Under the pieces are notes generated by a model. It saw nothing but the letters and a program-made list of their open reading frames with translations. It was not told the origin of the DNA and made no database searches. Positions 34,727 to 44,271 of a stretch of 64,000 nt of DNA are shown piece by piece. How positions within the stretch are numbered: the stretch's first letter is position 1; every line of letters starts with the position of its first letter. Position numbers and translations under genes: made by a program. The stretch is from Burkholderia cenocepacia (GTDB lineage: Bacteria; Pseudomonadota; Gammaproteobacteria; Burkholderiales; Burkholderiaceae): contig NZ_UAQZ01000018.1 in the NCBI RefSeq assembly GCF_900446215.1, positions 275,195-339,194 of the forward strand, written 5' to 3'.

Positions 34727-35482
34727 TCAGCCGGAATGACCGGCGCGACGACGGGCGATCTCTTCATCGACCGCATCGCGCACCCAGTCCATCACCTCGG
34801 TTTCCAGCGCGAGCGCGACTTCGCGCGTGACCTGGCCGACCAGCCAGGCCGAATGCTCGTGCAGCGCATCGCGACAACGCGCTTCGATGGCCTCGCGCCC
34901 GGCCCCGGTCAGATAATTCGTCAGGCGATTGCGCAGCCGTTCGGCGATGTGCTGTGCATCTTCCGGCGTCAGCCCGTCCGCGGCCTGCGCGTCCGGCTGC
35001 GGCGCTGCGCTCGGCAGGACCGCCTCCGGCATCGCCGTATCGGGCGCGTGCCCGGCCGCTTCGTGCGCCATCGCGGCGAACGTGGGCTGCGGCAAGTCGT
35101 CATTGACCAGCGACGAGCGCAGCGGCGCCATCGTCGCCCCCGCCTCTTCGGCGACCACGTGCTCCGCGGCGCCGGGTTCGGCCGGCGCATCGGTCTCGCC
35201 CCCGGCGGCCGGCGTCGCCACGTCGCCCGGCAGCTCGACGGCCGGCACGTGCGGCGTCGGGACGGGTTCGACCACGACGGAATCGGGGTCGGCTTCGGTT
35301 TGACGGGAATCGGCCGGCGCGGCAGCGGCGGCGCCCGGTGCGATCACGTCGGTGAGCACCGGAATCGCCGCGCGGTCGTGCGGCGCGGCGGCGGCGGACG
35401 CGGACGAACGCGCCGACGCCGGCTTGCCCGGCACCAGCACGTCGGTCAGTGTCGGGATCGAGGATGAATCGGCTTCTGTCAC
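34727..35482 (-). CDS. DUF2486 family protein
   Basis: 251 residues. Acidic, Ala/Pro-rich and probably disordered to about 165, then a helical C-terminal domain (AQHIAERLRNRLTNYL ... DEEIARRR). The N terminus carries the motif IP-[TV]-LTDV-[LI]-x-PG twice, at 9-19 and 40-50. GTG start with GGAG upstream. Third gene of pepA-holC-DUF2486, 25 nt after holC. Function unknown; a role with the replisome is only a guess from position. Confidence 0.82.
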   Translation of the reverse strand: MTEADSSSIPTLTDVLVPGKPASARSSASAAAAPHDRAAIPVLTDVIAPGAAAAAPADSRQTEADPDSVVVEPVPTPHVPAVELPGDVATPAAGGETDAPAEPGAAEHVVAEEAGATMAPLRSSLVNDDLPQPTFAAMAHEAAGHAPDTAMPEAVLPSAAPQPDAQAADGLTPEDAQHIAERLRNRLTNYLTGAGREAIEARCRDALHEHSAWLVGQVTREVALALETEVMDWVRDAVDEEIARRRAGHSG

Positions 35483-35507
35483 GGGAACACTCCGTCGACG
35501 GTTGCGG

Positions 35508-35924
35508 CTAGCCGCCCTGCTTGTAGTTGTTCAGCGCGTAGCCGCGGTCGCGGTAGAACCGGTAGCGGTCGCGGCCCGCGGCCAGCTCGTCCGGCGCGTT
35601 GCCGACCACTTCGAGCAGGCGCTCGAAGCGGGCGAACTGCGCGGGCACGGTCGCGCCGAGGTTCAGCAGCACGTGATGATGCGGCGCGCGATCGAGATCG
35701 GCGGCCAGCACGATCGGCGTGCCGGCTGCATGCTCGCTGTCGACGCCGCAATGCGGGATGAAATCGAGCGGCGAGAACGTCCAGAGCCGCTCGTCGAGCG
35801 CGCGCAGGCGCGCGGGCTCCGCGAGCACGACGACCGGCTGCCCGGCCTGATAGGCCTTGCGCAGCAGCCGGCACGCGTATGCGAGCGAATCGCCGACGTT
35901 CGAGTGGAAATCGATCCGCGTCAT
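35508..35924 (-). CDS. holC: DNA polymerase III chi subunit
   Basis: 138 residues. Chi links the clamp loader (through psi) to single-stranded-DNA binding protein. MTRIDFHSNVGDSLAYACRLLRKAY and TFSPLDFIPH match the family, and the C-terminal YRDRGYALNNYKQGG is typical. It follows pepA by 34 nt, a conserved order in many proteobacteria (pepA-holC). Confidence 0.94.
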   Translation of the reverse strand: MTRIDFHSNVGDSLAYACRLLRKAYQAGQPVVVLAEPARLRALDERLWTFSPLDFIPHCGVDSEHAAGTPIVLAADLDRAPHHHVLLNLGATVPAQFARFERLLEVVGNAPDELAAGRDRYRFYRDRGYALNNYKQGG

Positions 35925-35958
35925 GGCCCGCGCACCCGCAGCGTCGTCAGCCCCGCCA

Positions 35959-37470
35959 TCACTGGCCGGCGCGGTCGATCAGGAACTGCGCGAGCAACGG
36001 CACCGGACGGCCCGTCGCGCCCTTCGCGGCACCGCCCTTCCACGCGGTGCCCGCGATGTCGAGGTGGGCCCACGGGTAGCTCTCGGTGAAGCGCGACAGG
36101 AAGCACGCGGCCGTCACGGCGCCGGCCGGGCGCCCGCCGATGTTCGCGAGATCCGCGAAATTCGACTTCAGCTGATCCTGGTACTCGTCGTCGAGCGGCA
36201 TGCGCCATGCCGGGTCGTTCGCCTCGCGCGACGCGTCGAGCAGTTCGCCCGCGAGCGCGTCGTTCGTCGAGAACAGCCCGCTGTTGTGGCCGCCCAGCGC
36301 GATCACGCAGGCGCCCGTCAGCGTCGCGACGTCGATCACGGCGGCCGGCTTGAAACGCTCGGCGTACGTGAGTGCGTCGCACAGGATCAGGCGGCCTTCG
36401 GCGTCGGTGTTCAGCACCTCGATCGTCAGTCCCTTCATGCTGGTGACGATGTCGCCCGGCTTCGTCGCATTGCCGCCCGGCATGTTCTCGCAGGTCGGCA
36501 CGATCGCGACGACGTTGATCTTCAGGCCCATCTCGGCGACCGCGCGGATCGTGCCGAGCACCGAGCCCGCGCCGCACATGTCGTACTTCATCTCGTCCAT
36601 GCCCTCGCCCGGCTTCAGCGAGATGCCGCCCGTATCGAACGTGATGCCCTTGCCGACCAGCACGACCGGCGCGGCCTTCGCGGCGGCGCCCTGGTAGTGC
36701 AGCACGATGAACTGCGGCGGCTCGACCGACGCGCGCGCGACCGACAGGAACGACCCCATCTTCAGCGCCTGGATCTGCTTGAGCCCGAGGACTTCGGCCT
36801 TCAGGCCCCAATCCTTCGCGATCTTCTTCGCGGTGTTGCCGAGATAGGTCGGCGTGCAGACGTTGCCCGGCAGGTTGCCGAGGTCGCGGGTGAGATCCAT
36901 CCCGTTCGCGAGCGCGACGGCCTGCTTGACCGCGACCTTCGCGGCCTTTTCGTCCGCCGGGTCGACGCTGAACACGACCCGCTTGAGCGTGTGCGACGCC
37001 GGTTCCGGCTTGCTCTTCATCTGCGTGAAGCGGTAGGTCTCGTTGCGCAGCGCGAGGATCGCGGCGCGCACGCCCCAGTCGGAGCTGCGTTCGTCGACCG
37101 GCAGTTGCGCGAGCGAGAACGTGACCTGGACGACCTTGGTCGCCAGCAGCGCGCGCCAGGCGGCCGTCACCGCATCGTTATAGGCTTTCTGATTGAAAGC
37201 ATCCTGCTTGCCGAGCCCGACCAGCAGCACGCGCGACGCGCCGATGCCCGACACTTCGTGCAGGAACAGCGTCTTGCCGCGCTTGCCGTCCATGTCGCCG
37301 GCCTTCACCACGCGCGAGATCAGTCCCTTGGTGGCCGTGTCGATGTCGAGCGCCGCGCCCGACAGGGTCTGCGCCTCGAAGATGCCGAGCACGATGCAGT
37401 CGGACTTCCCGGTCAGGAACCCCTTGGCCTCGCCTTTGCTCCAATCACAGCCTTTTATGCTAAAGTCCAT
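35959..37470 (-). CDS. pepA: Leucyl aminopeptidase (cytosol aminopeptidase)
   Basis: 503 residues, M17 family. N-terminal domain to about 160, then the catalytic domain with GKGITFDTGGISLKP and the NTDAEGRL signature that binds two metal ions. Cytoplasmic hexamer trimming peptides; in E. coli it also binds DNA. It reads away from lptF over 122 nt, which holds an AT-rich TAAAAT sequence near 37487 that could serve lptF. Confidence 0.97.
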   Translation of the reverse strand: MDFSIKGCDWSKGEAKGFLTGKSDCIVLGIFEAQTLSGAALDIDTATKGLISRVVKAGDMDGKRGKTLFLHEVSGIGASRVLLVGLGKQDAFNQKAYNDAVTAAWRALLATKVVQVTFSLAQLPVDERSSDWGVRAAILALRNETYRFTQMKSKPEPASHTLKRVVFSVDPADEKAAKVAVKQAVALANGMDLTRDLGNLPGNVCTPTYLGNTAKKIAKDWGLKAEVLGLKQIQALKMGSFLSVARASVEPPQFIVLHYQGAAAKAAPVVLVGKGITFDTGGISLKPGEGMDEMKYDMCGAGSVLGTIRAVAEMGLKINVVAIVPTCENMPGGNATKPGDIVTSMKGLTIEVLNTDAEGRLILCDALTYAERFKPAAVIDVATLTGACVIALGGHNSGLFSTNDALAGELLDASREANDPAWRMPLDDEYQDQLKSNFADLANIGGRPAGAVTAACFLSRFTESYPWAHLDIAGTAWKGGAAKGATGRPVPLLAQFLIDRAGQ

Positions 37471-37592
37471 CGCGCTTGTCCTCGGATAAAATCTGGGCTA
37501 AGGATGAAAGCCGCAATTATCCGCTATTTTTCCCGTGGCGGCGCGAGCGCTCCACCACGCGTGCGCAGCCTCCCGCCCTCTTCTCATCAAGA

Positions 37593-38687
37593 ATGATCTT
37601 CGAACGCTCCCTCCAGCGCGAGCTTGCGTATACGGCTGGCGCCGTGTTCATGGTGCTGCTCACGATCATGCTCACGACGATGATGATTCGCATCGTCGGC
37701 TACGCCGCGTCCGGCGAAATCGATCCGCGGGACGTGCTCGTGCTGATCGGCCTGACCGTGATCGGCTATCTCGCCGTGATGCTCGTCGTCACGCTGTTCG
37801 TGTCGATCCTGTTCGTGCTGACCCGGTGGTACCGGGACTCCGAAATGGTGGTGTGGCTCGCGTCCGGCGTGAGCCTCACGCGCCTCATCAAGCCGATCGG
37901 CGTGTTCGCCGCGCCGATCATCCTGCTGATCACCTTCTTCGCGTTCGTCGGCTGGCCGTGGTCGAACCAGCAGAGCAAGATGATCAAGGCGCGCTTCCAG
38001 CAGCGCGACGAAATCTCGCTGCTCGCGCCGGGCCAGTTCCGCGAATCGGCCGCGAACCATCGTGTGTTCTTCATCGAGAAGATGTCGCCGGACCAGAGCA
38101 AGGTCCAGAACGTGTTCGTCACGTCGACGGAAAACGGCAAGGTCAACGTGGTCGTGTCACAGACGGGCCATACGGAAACCTCGAAGGACGGCGATCGCTT
38201 CGTCGTCCTCGAGGACGGCCGCCGCTACGACGGCACGCCCGGCCAGCCGAACTTCAAGATCATGGAGTTCGAGCGCTACGGCGTGAAGATCACGAGCAAG
38301 CCCGTCACCAACGTGCAGACCACCAACAGCACGCCCACGCCCGACCTGTTGCGCAACCCGACGCGCGACAACCTTGCGGAATTCGCGTGGCGCGCGGGGC
38401 TGCCGCTGATCGCGATCAACCTGATGGTGCTCGGCATCCCGCTCTCGTACCAGAACCCGCGCCGCAGCCGCACGATCAACCTCGTGATGGCCGTGCTGAT
38501 CTACCTCACGTACTCGAACCTGCTGAACGTCGTGCAGGCGCAGATCGAGCAGGGCAAGATGTCGTTCGGCGTCGGGCTCGTCGGGCTGCACGTCATCGTC
38601 GCGGCGATCGTCGCGTTCATTTTCTGGTTGCGCGTGCGCAATCGTCCGTTGTTGACACGCGCGCTGTTCGGCCGCTCGGGAGCATGA
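37593..38687 (+). CDS. lptF: Lipopolysaccharide export permease LptF
   Basis: 364 residues. Six membrane helices, three before and three after a periplasmic beta-jellyroll (about 120-265). With LptG and the ATPase LptB it extracts LPS from the inner membrane. The start MIFERSLQRELAYTAG at 37593 is the family N terminus. lptG follows after 3 nt. Confidence 0.96.
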   Translation: MIFERSLQRELAYTAGAVFMVLLTIMLTTMMIRIVGYAASGEIDPRDVLVLIGLTVIGYLAVMLVVTLFVSILFVLTRWYRDSEMVVWLASGVSLTRLIKPIGVFAAPIILLITFFAFVGWPWSNQQSKMIKARFQQRDEISLLAPGQFRESAANHRVFFIEKMSPDQSKVQNVFVTSTENGKVNVVVSQTGHTETSKDGDRFVVLEDGRRYDGTPGQPNFKIMEFERYGVKITSKPVTNVQTTNSTPTPDLLRNPTRDNLAEFAWRAGLPLIAINLMVLGIPLSYQNPRRSRTINLVMAVLIYLTYSNLLNVVQAQIEQGKMSFGVGLVGLHVIVAAIVAFIFWLRVRNRPLLTRALFGRSGA

Positions 38688-38690
38688 TCG

Positions 38691-39839
38691 ATGCGGCTCT
38701 ATGAAAAGTACTTCGCGCGACAGATCTACATCACGTTCATCTTCATCCTGTTCGCGTTCTCGGGTCTGTTCTTCTTCTTCGACCTGATCAGCGAGCTGAA
38801 CTCGGTCGGGCACGGCAACTACAAGTTCGGTTACGCGGTGCTGCGCGTCGCGCTGCAGACGCCGTCGCGCTTCTACGAGATCATCCCGGTCGCCGCGCTG
38901 ATCAGCGCGATCTACGTGTTCGCGCAGATGGCCGCGAACTCGGAATTCACGATCTTCCGCGTGTCGGGCCTCGCGACCAACCAGGCGCTGCGCTCGCTGC
39001 TGAAGATCGGCGTGCCGCTCGTGATCGTCACCTACCTGATCGGCGAATTCGTCGGCCCGTACGCCGACCAGTTGTCCGAACGCGTGCGGCTGCAGGCGCT
39101 CGGCGCATCGGTGTCGTCGAACTTCCAGTCGGGCGTGTGGGTGAAGGACACGCTCGCGGCCCGCGAGAACGGCGAGCAGGTCACGCGCTTCGTCAACGTC
39201 GGCAGCCTGTCGCCCGACTCGACGATCAGCAACGTGCGCATCTACGAATTCGACTCGAAATTCCAGCTGCAGAACGTGCGCATCGCGCAGACGGGCCGCT
39301 ACGAGCCGCCCGGCCACTGGCTGCTGAAGGGCGTCACCGAGACGGAGCTGACGCCGATCAAGCCGATCAGCGGCCAGCCGGCCGATGCGCTGAACCCCGT
39401 GTACCGGTCGCAGCAGGTGTCGCTGCCCGAATACCGGCTGCGCTCCGACCTGACGCCGCAGATCCTGTCGGTGCTGCTCGTGTCGCCGGAGCGCATGTCG
39501 ATCATCAACCTGTTCCGCTACATCCAGCACTTGCGCGAGAACCAGCAGGACACGCAGCGCTACGACATCGCACTGTGGCGCAAGCTGCTGTATCCGTTCG
39601 CGGTGTTCGTGATGCTCGTGCTGTCGCTGCCGTTCGCGTACCTGCATACGCGCGCCGGCGTGGTCGGCGTGAAGGTGTTCGGCGGCATCATGCTCGGCAT
39701 GAGCTTCCAGTTGCTCAACACGCTGTTCTCGCACATCGGCACGCTGAATACGTGGCCCGCGCCGCTCACCGCGGCGACGCCGGGCCTCATCTATCTCGCG
39801 CTCGGCCTGTTCGCGCTCAAGTGGGTCGACCGGCACTGA
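38691..39839 (+). CDS. lptG: Lipopolysaccharide export permease LptG
   Basis: 382 residues with the same six-helix and periplasmic-domain plan as LptF. MRLYEKYFARQIYITF start and the C-terminal THFSHIGTLNTWP-type helix region (LNTLFSHIGTLNTWPAPL) match LptG. It partners LptF in the LptB2FG extractor. A 27-nt gap separates it from cbiX. Confidence 0.96.
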   Translation: MRLYEKYFARQIYITFIFILFAFSGLFFFFDLISELNSVGHGNYKFGYAVLRVALQTPSRFYEIIPVAALISAIYVFAQMAANSEFTIFRVSGLATNQALRSLLKIGVPLVIVTYLIGEFVGPYADQLSERVRLQALGASVSSNFQSGVWVKDTLAARENGEQVTRFVNVGSLSPDSTISNVRIYEFDSKFQLQNVRIAQTGRYEPPGHWLLKGVTETELTPIKPISGQPADALNPVYRSQQVSLPEYRLRSDLTPQILSVLLVSPERMSIINLFRYIQHLRENQQDTQRYDIALWRKLLYPFAVFVMLVLSLPFAYLHTRAGVVGVKVFGGIMLGMSFQLLNTLFSHIGTLNTWPAPLTAATPGLIYLALGLFALKWVDRH

Positions 39840-39866
39840 GCGCCGCGTCGCGACGGAGGCTTCGAC

Positions 39867-40250
39867 ATGCATTCGCACGGTATCGTCCTGTTCGGCCACG
39901 GCGCCCGCGACCCGCGCTGGGCCGAGCCGTTCGAGCGGCTGGCCGCGCGGCTGCGCGGCGCCGGCTCCCCTGCCGCGCAGGTGTCGCTCGCCTTCCTCGA
40001 ACTGATGACGCCGTCGCTCGGTGACGCCGTGGCCGCGCAAGTCGCGGCCGGCTGCACGCGCATCACCGTGGTGCCCGTATTCTTCGGCCAGGGCGGCCAT
40101 GTCCGCCGCGACCTGCCGCAGCTCGTCGACGCATGCCGCGCCGCGCATCCGGGCGTCGAGATCCGCTGCGCGACGGCCGTCGGCGAAGACGACGGCGTGC
40201 TCGACGCGGTCGCGCGCTATTGCGTCGGGCAACTCGGCGGCGACGCGTAG
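39867..40250 (+). CDS. cbiX: Short CbiX-type sirohydrochlorin chelatase
   Basis: 127 residues, one chelatase domain (the CbiX-S form that works as a dimer). GIVLFGHGARDPRW near the N terminus has the metal-binding His; VVPVFFGQGGHVRRDLP has the second. It inserts Co or Fe into sirohydrochlorin. Convergent with cobA, whose product feeds sirohydrochlorin synthesis, so a sirohaem role for sulfite reductase is likely; a cobalamin role is also possible. Confidence 0.85.
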   Translation: MHSHGIVLFGHGARDPRWAEPFERLAARLRGAGSPAAQVSLAFLELMTPSLGDAVAAQVAAGCTRITVVPVFFGQGGHVRRDLPQLVDACRAAHPGVEIRCATAVGEDDGVLDAVARYCVGQLGGDA

Positions 40251-40274
40251 GCCGCGCTTTCCGCGCAGCCAAAG

Positions 40275-40305
40275 AAAAAGCGCTGGCGGTTGCCAGCGCT
40301 TTTTT
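40275..40305. terminator. Bidirectional terminator between cbiX and cobA
   Basis: Nine-bp arms AGCGCTGGC/GCCAGCGCT with a 4-nt loop, A-run before and T-run after. It serves both convergent genes. Confidence 0.85.
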
Positions 40306-40331
40306 CGTTTCGGACCGCGTTCGAGCCGCGC

Positions 40332-41081
40332 TCAGGCGGCATTGCGCACCGGAGCACCCGCCTGCGCCAGCCGTGCGCGTTCGGCGAATGCATCGCCGAT
40401 CATCAGCAGGCTCGGTTCCGCCGGATCGAGCCACGCCTGCGCGTCGCCGGCCGCCATCTGCGCGAGCGTGAGCGTCAGCGTGCGTTCGCGCGCGGTGCTG
40501 CAGGCCTCGACGATCGCCACCGGCGTCGCGGGCGCACGGCCGGCGTCGATCAGTTCCTGCGCGATGCCGGGCGCGCTGTCGCGGCCCATGTAGTAGACGA
40601 TCGAATCGGCACGCGCGGCTTCGCGGATCTCGTCGCTGCCCGGCGCGCGGCTGTGCGTCGCGAACGCGACGCTGCGCGACACGCCGCGCAACGTGAGCGA
40701 ACGCTTGAGCGTCGCCGCGCCGGCCAGCGCCGCGGTGATGCCCGGCACGACCTCGTAGTCGATGCCGGCCGCCTCGAGCGCGCGCATTTCCTCTTCGGCG
40801 CGGCCGAACAGCATCGGATCGCCACCCTTCAGCCGCACGACGCACGCGTGCTCGCGCGCCGCGTCGACGATCTGCTTGTTGATGAAATGCTGCGCGGTCG
40901 AGCGCTGCCCGCAGCGCTTGCCGACCGCGATCTTGCGCGCGTTCGGCGCATAGTCGAGCATCGCGGGCTCGACGAGCGCGTCGTGCAGCACGACGTCGGC
41001 CTGCTCGAGCAGCCGCATGCCGCGCACCGTGATGAGGTCCGCGGCGCCCGGCCCTGCTCCGATCAGATACACCTTGCCCAT
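40332..41081 (-). CDS. cobA: Uroporphyrinogen-III C-methyltransferase
   Basis: 249 residues. Methylates uroporphyrinogen III at C2 and C7 to precorrin-2, the branch point to sirohaem and cobalamin. LIGAGPGAADLITVRG and KGGDPMLFGR bind S-adenosylmethionine. It is a single-domain form, not the multifunctional CysG. Last gene of the sulfate assimilation operon, 60 nt after cysN, so its job is probably sirohaem for sulfite reductase. Confidence 0.96.
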   Translation of the reverse strand: MGKVYLIGAGPGAADLITVRGMRLLEQADVVLHDALVEPAMLDYAPNARKIAVGKRCGQRSTAQHFINKQIVDAAREHACVVRLKGGDPMLFGRAEEEMRALEAAGIDYEVVPGITAALAGAATLKRSLTLRGVSRSVAFATHSRAPGSDEIREAARADSIVYYMGRDSAPGIAQELIDAGRAPATPVAIVEACSTARERTLTLTLAQMAAGDAQAWLDPAEPSLLMIGDAFAERARLAQAGAPVRNAA

Positions 41082-41141
41082 GTTTGTCGCTTCGTTAGGG
41101 TCCTGCCGCGGCGGCCGGTTCGCCGCCGCGCCGATTGACGA

Positions 41142-42458
41142 TTACGCCGAGAACGCGCGGATCATGCCCGCGGCGACCGTGTGGTGGGTCGCCTCGTCGA
41201 TCAGCACGAACGCGCCCGTACCGGGATGCGCATCGTAGGTGTCGCAGACGATCGGCTTCTGCAGCGTCAGCGCCACGCGGCCGATGTCGTTCATCTTCAG
41301 TTCCTGACGGTCGGTCGCGTGCGACAGCGTATGCACGTCGAGCACCTGCTTGACCGCGCCGATCTTCGCGAACACCGTGCTGGTGGTCTGCTTCAGCAGG
41401 TACTTGCGCTGCGGCGACAGCGGCGCCTCGTCGAACCAGCACAGGTCGGCCTCGAGCTTCTTGGCCGGCTCGACCGGCTCGGCGGTCGTGACGAGCATGT
41501 CGCCGCGCGACACGTCGACATCCTGTTCGAGACGGATCGTCACGGTCTGGCCCGCGAACGCGTGCGCAACCGCCGCGGTGCCGCCGGGCACCGGCGCGAC
41601 GATCTCGGCCACCGTCGCGGTGCGGTTCGACGGCAGCACGACGATCTCGTCGCCGACCTTCACTTCGCCCGACTCGATCCGGCCCATGTAGCCGCGGAAA
41701 TCGTCGGCCGAGCTGCCGTCCTGGCGCGCGACCCACTGCACCGGGAAGCGCAGCGCGTCATGCGCCTGCGTCTCGACCGGCAGCGATTCGAGCACGTCGA
41801 GGAGCGGCTCGCCCGCGTACCACGGCATGCGCTCGCTCGCGCCGACGATGTTGTCGCCCTTGAGCGCCGACACCGGCACGAAGCGCACGTCGGTCAGGCC
41901 GAGTTGCTTCGCGAGCGCGACGTACGCGTCGCGGATCTCGTTGAAGCGCGCCTCGCTGTAGTCGACGAGGTCCATCTTGTTGATCGCGACGATCACGTGC
42001 TGCAACCCGAGCAGCTTGACGATCGCGCTGTGGCGCTTGGTCTGCGGCAGGAGTTGCACGACGCCGTTCTCGACCGTGATGCGCGTCGCGTCGACCAGGA
42101 TGATCGCCGCGTGCGCGGTCGACGCGCCCGTCACCATGTTGCGCGTGTACTGCTCGTGGCCCGGCGTGTCGGCGATGATGAACTTGCGCTTCGCGGTCGC
42201 GAAGTAGCGGTACGCGACGTCGATCGTGATGCCCTGCTCGCGCTCGGCTTCCAGACCGTCCGTCAGCAGCGCGAGGTCCAGTTCGTCGCCGACCGTGCGC
42301 TTGTTCTTCGCGCGCGACAGCGCGGACAGCTGATCGGACAGCACGGCCTTGCTGTCGTACAGCAGGCGGCCGATCAGCGTGCTCTTGCCGTCGTCGACGC
42401 TGCCCGCGGTGATGAAGCGCAACACGCCGAGGTCTTCGGTGTTCTCGATGATGCTCAT
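41142..42458 (-). CDS. cysN: Sulfate adenylyltransferase large subunit
   Basis: 438 residues. GTPase partner of CysD that drives APS formation. G1 GSVDDGKST, G3 DTPGHEQY, G4 NKMD are all present, then EF-Tu-like beta-barrel domains. There is no APS-kinase (CysC) domain fused at the C terminus, which fits the APS-type reductase encoded upstream. It follows cysD by 22 nt. Confidence 0.96.
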   Translation of the reverse strand: MSIIENTEDLGVLRFITAGSVDDGKSTLIGRLLYDSKAVLSDQLSALSRAKNKRTVGDELDLALLTDGLEAEREQGITIDVAYRYFATAKRKFIIADTPGHEQYTRNMVTGASTAHAAIILVDATRITVENGVVQLLPQTKRHSAIVKLLGLQHVIVAINKMDLVDYSEARFNEIRDAYVALAKQLGLTDVRFVPVSALKGDNIVGASERMPWYAGEPLLDVLESLPVETQAHDALRFPVQWVARQDGSSADDFRGYMGRIESGEVKVGDEIVVLPSNRTATVAEIVAPVPGGTAAVAHAFAGQTVTIRLEQDVDVSRGDMLVTTAEPVEPAKKLEADLCWFDEAPLSPQRKYLLKQTTSTVFAKIGAVKQVLDVHTLSHATDRQELKMNDIGRVALTLQKPIVCDTYDAHPGTGAFVLIDEATHHTVAAGMIRAFSA

Positions 42459-42480
42459 GATGTGAATGTCCTCGTGTGCT

Positions 42481-43443
42481 TCAGAAATAACCTTGCTTCT
42501 TGCGCTGTTCCATCGCGGCTTCGGAGGCCTGATCGTCCATCCGGGTCGCGCCGCGCTCGGTGATCTCGGTCACCGCCGTCTCGGCGATGATCTTCTCGAC
42601 GTCGTCCGCGTCGCTCTCGACCGGGCACGTGCAGCTGATGTCGCCGACCGTGCGGAAGCGCACCTGCGCCAGCTCGCTCGTCTCGCCGTCACGCATCGGC
42701 GTGAGCGGCGTGACCGGCACGAGCAGCCCGTTGCGGCGCACGATCTCGCGCTGGTGCGCGTAGTAGATCGACGGCAATTCGAGGTTCTCGCGCGCGATGT
42801 ACTGCCACACGTCGAGCTCGGTCCAGTTCGAGATCGGGAACACGCGCAGGTGCTCGCCCTTGTGCAGGCGGGCGTTGTACAGGCTCCACAGCTCCGGGCG
42901 CTGCGCCTTCGGGTCCCACTGGCCGAATTCGTCACGGAACGAGAAGATGCGCTCCTTCGCGCGCGCCTTCTCTTCGTCGCGGCGCGCGCCGCCGATCAGC
43001 GCCGTGTAACCGTGCTGCTCGATCGTTTCCAGCAGCGTGACGGCCTGCGCGGCGTTGCGCGAATCGGTTTCGCGGCGCAGCACGACCGTGCCGCGCTTGA
43101 TCGAATCCTCGACGTGGCCGACCACCAGCTCGGCGCCGAGCTCTTGCGCACGGCGGTCGCGGAAGTCGATCACTTCCTCGTAGTTGTGGCCCGTGTCGAT
43201 GTGCACGAGCGGGAACGGCAGCGTCGTCTTGCGGTTCGCGCCGAGGCCGAACGCCTTCAGCGCGAGGTGCAGCACGACGACCGAGTCCTTGCCGCCCGAG
43301 AACAGCAGTGCCGGCTTGCTGCATTCGGCAACCAGTTCGCGCAGGATGTGGATCGACTCGGCTTCGAGCCAGTCGAGGTGGCCCATGCGGCTGTCGGCGC
43401 CGGTGGGCGGGGCAAAGGCGGATTGCTCGAGCGTCGTGCTCAT
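42481..43443 (-). CDS. cysD: Sulfate adenylyltransferase small subunit
   Basis: 320 residues. PP-loop ATP pyrophosphatase with FSGGKDS near residue 50. Makes APS from sulfate and ATP. The start MSTTLEQSAF at 43443 is chosen; the C-terminal ...EQRKKQGYF is the usual CysD end. It lies 75 nt after cysH in the operon. Confidence 0.96.
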   Translation of the reverse strand: MSTTLEQSAFAPPTGADSRMGHLDWLEAESIHILRELVAECSKPALLFSGGKDSVVVLHLALKAFGLGANRKTTLPFPLVHIDTGHNYEEVIDFRDRRAQELGAELVVGHVEDSIKRGTVVLRRETDSRNAAQAVTLLETIEQHGYTALIGGARRDEEKARAKERIFSFRDEFGQWDPKAQRPELWSLYNARLHKGEHLRVFPISNWTELDVWQYIARENLELPSIYYAHQREIVRRNGLLVPVTPLTPMRDGETSELAQVRFRTVGDISCTCPVESDADDVEKIIAETAVTEITERGATRMDDQASEAAMEQRKKQGYF

Positions 43444-43518
43444 GATTTCAGTCCTTCTCTTCTGGGTTCGTGCCGCCCGCTGTCGCGGGCGACGCAATAT
43501 TCAGTTTCTTGTCGGCTT

Positions 43519-44271
43519 TCAGTGCGCGGCGCCGGCTTCGGCATTCGCGGGAATCGGCGTGATCGTCGTGATGTGCAGCCCGCATTCCTTCGTGTCGCGC
43601 GACTCCCACCACCAGCGGCCCGCGCGGCTGTCCTCGCCGGGGCGGATCGCACGCGTACACGGCTCGCAGCCGATGCTCGGGTAGCCGCGCGCATGCAGCG
43701 GATTGACCGGCACGTCAAACGCCTTAAGGTACGCCCACACGTCGGCTTCCGTCCAGTCGGCGAGCGGGTTGTACTTCGCGATCCCGCGCGCTTCGTCCTG
43801 TTCTTCCTCGTGCAGCTCCGCGCGCGTGACCGACTGCTCGCGGCGCTGGCCCGTCACCCACGCGCCGACGTCGGCCAGCGCACGGTTCAGCGGCTCGACC
43901 TTGCGGATGTGGCAGCACGACTTGCGCAGCTCGACGCTCTCGTAGAACGCATTCAGGCCGTGCTCGGCAACGTACCGGTCGACCGCGTCCTGCTGCGGAT
44001 GGAACTGCTCGATCTCGTAGCCGTAGCGCTCGCGCACCCGGTCGATCATGCCGAGCGTTTCCGCGTGCAGGCGGCCCGTGTTCAGCGAGAAGATGCCGAT
44101 CGGCACGCCCTTCGACAGGATCGCGTGCGTGAGCAGCATGTCTTCCGCGGCGAGGCTGCTCGCGAACTTCACCTTGTCGTGACGCTCGCCGATCTGCGCG
44201 AGCAGCGCGTCGAGGCGCTCGACCTTCGCGGCGAGTTCCGGCGTCAGCGCGGTGGCGGTCGCGGTGCTCAT
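43519..44271 (-). CDS. cysH: Adenylylsulfate (APS) reductase, CysH family
   Basis: 250 residues. P-loop-like FASSLAAEDM, two cysteine pairs (RKSCCHIRK and GCEPCTR) that bind a [4Fe-4S] cluster, and the C-terminal catalytic ECGLH. The paired cysteines mark the APS-using type rather than the PAPS-using type of E. coli, consistent with no cysC in the operon. Its start overlaps the DUF934 stop (ATGA). Confidence 0.95.
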   Translation of the reverse strand: MSTATATALTPELAAKVERLDALLAQIGERHDKVKFASSLAAEDMLLTHAILSKGVPIGIFSLNTGRLHAETLGMIDRVRERYGYEIEQFHPQQDAVDRYVAEHGLNAFYESVELRKSCCHIRKVEPLNRALADVGAWVTGQRREQSVTRAELHEEEQDEARGIAKYNPLADWTEADVWAYLKAFDVPVNPLHARGYPSIGCEPCTRAIRPGEDSRAGRWWWESRDTKECGLHITTITPIPANAEAGAAH

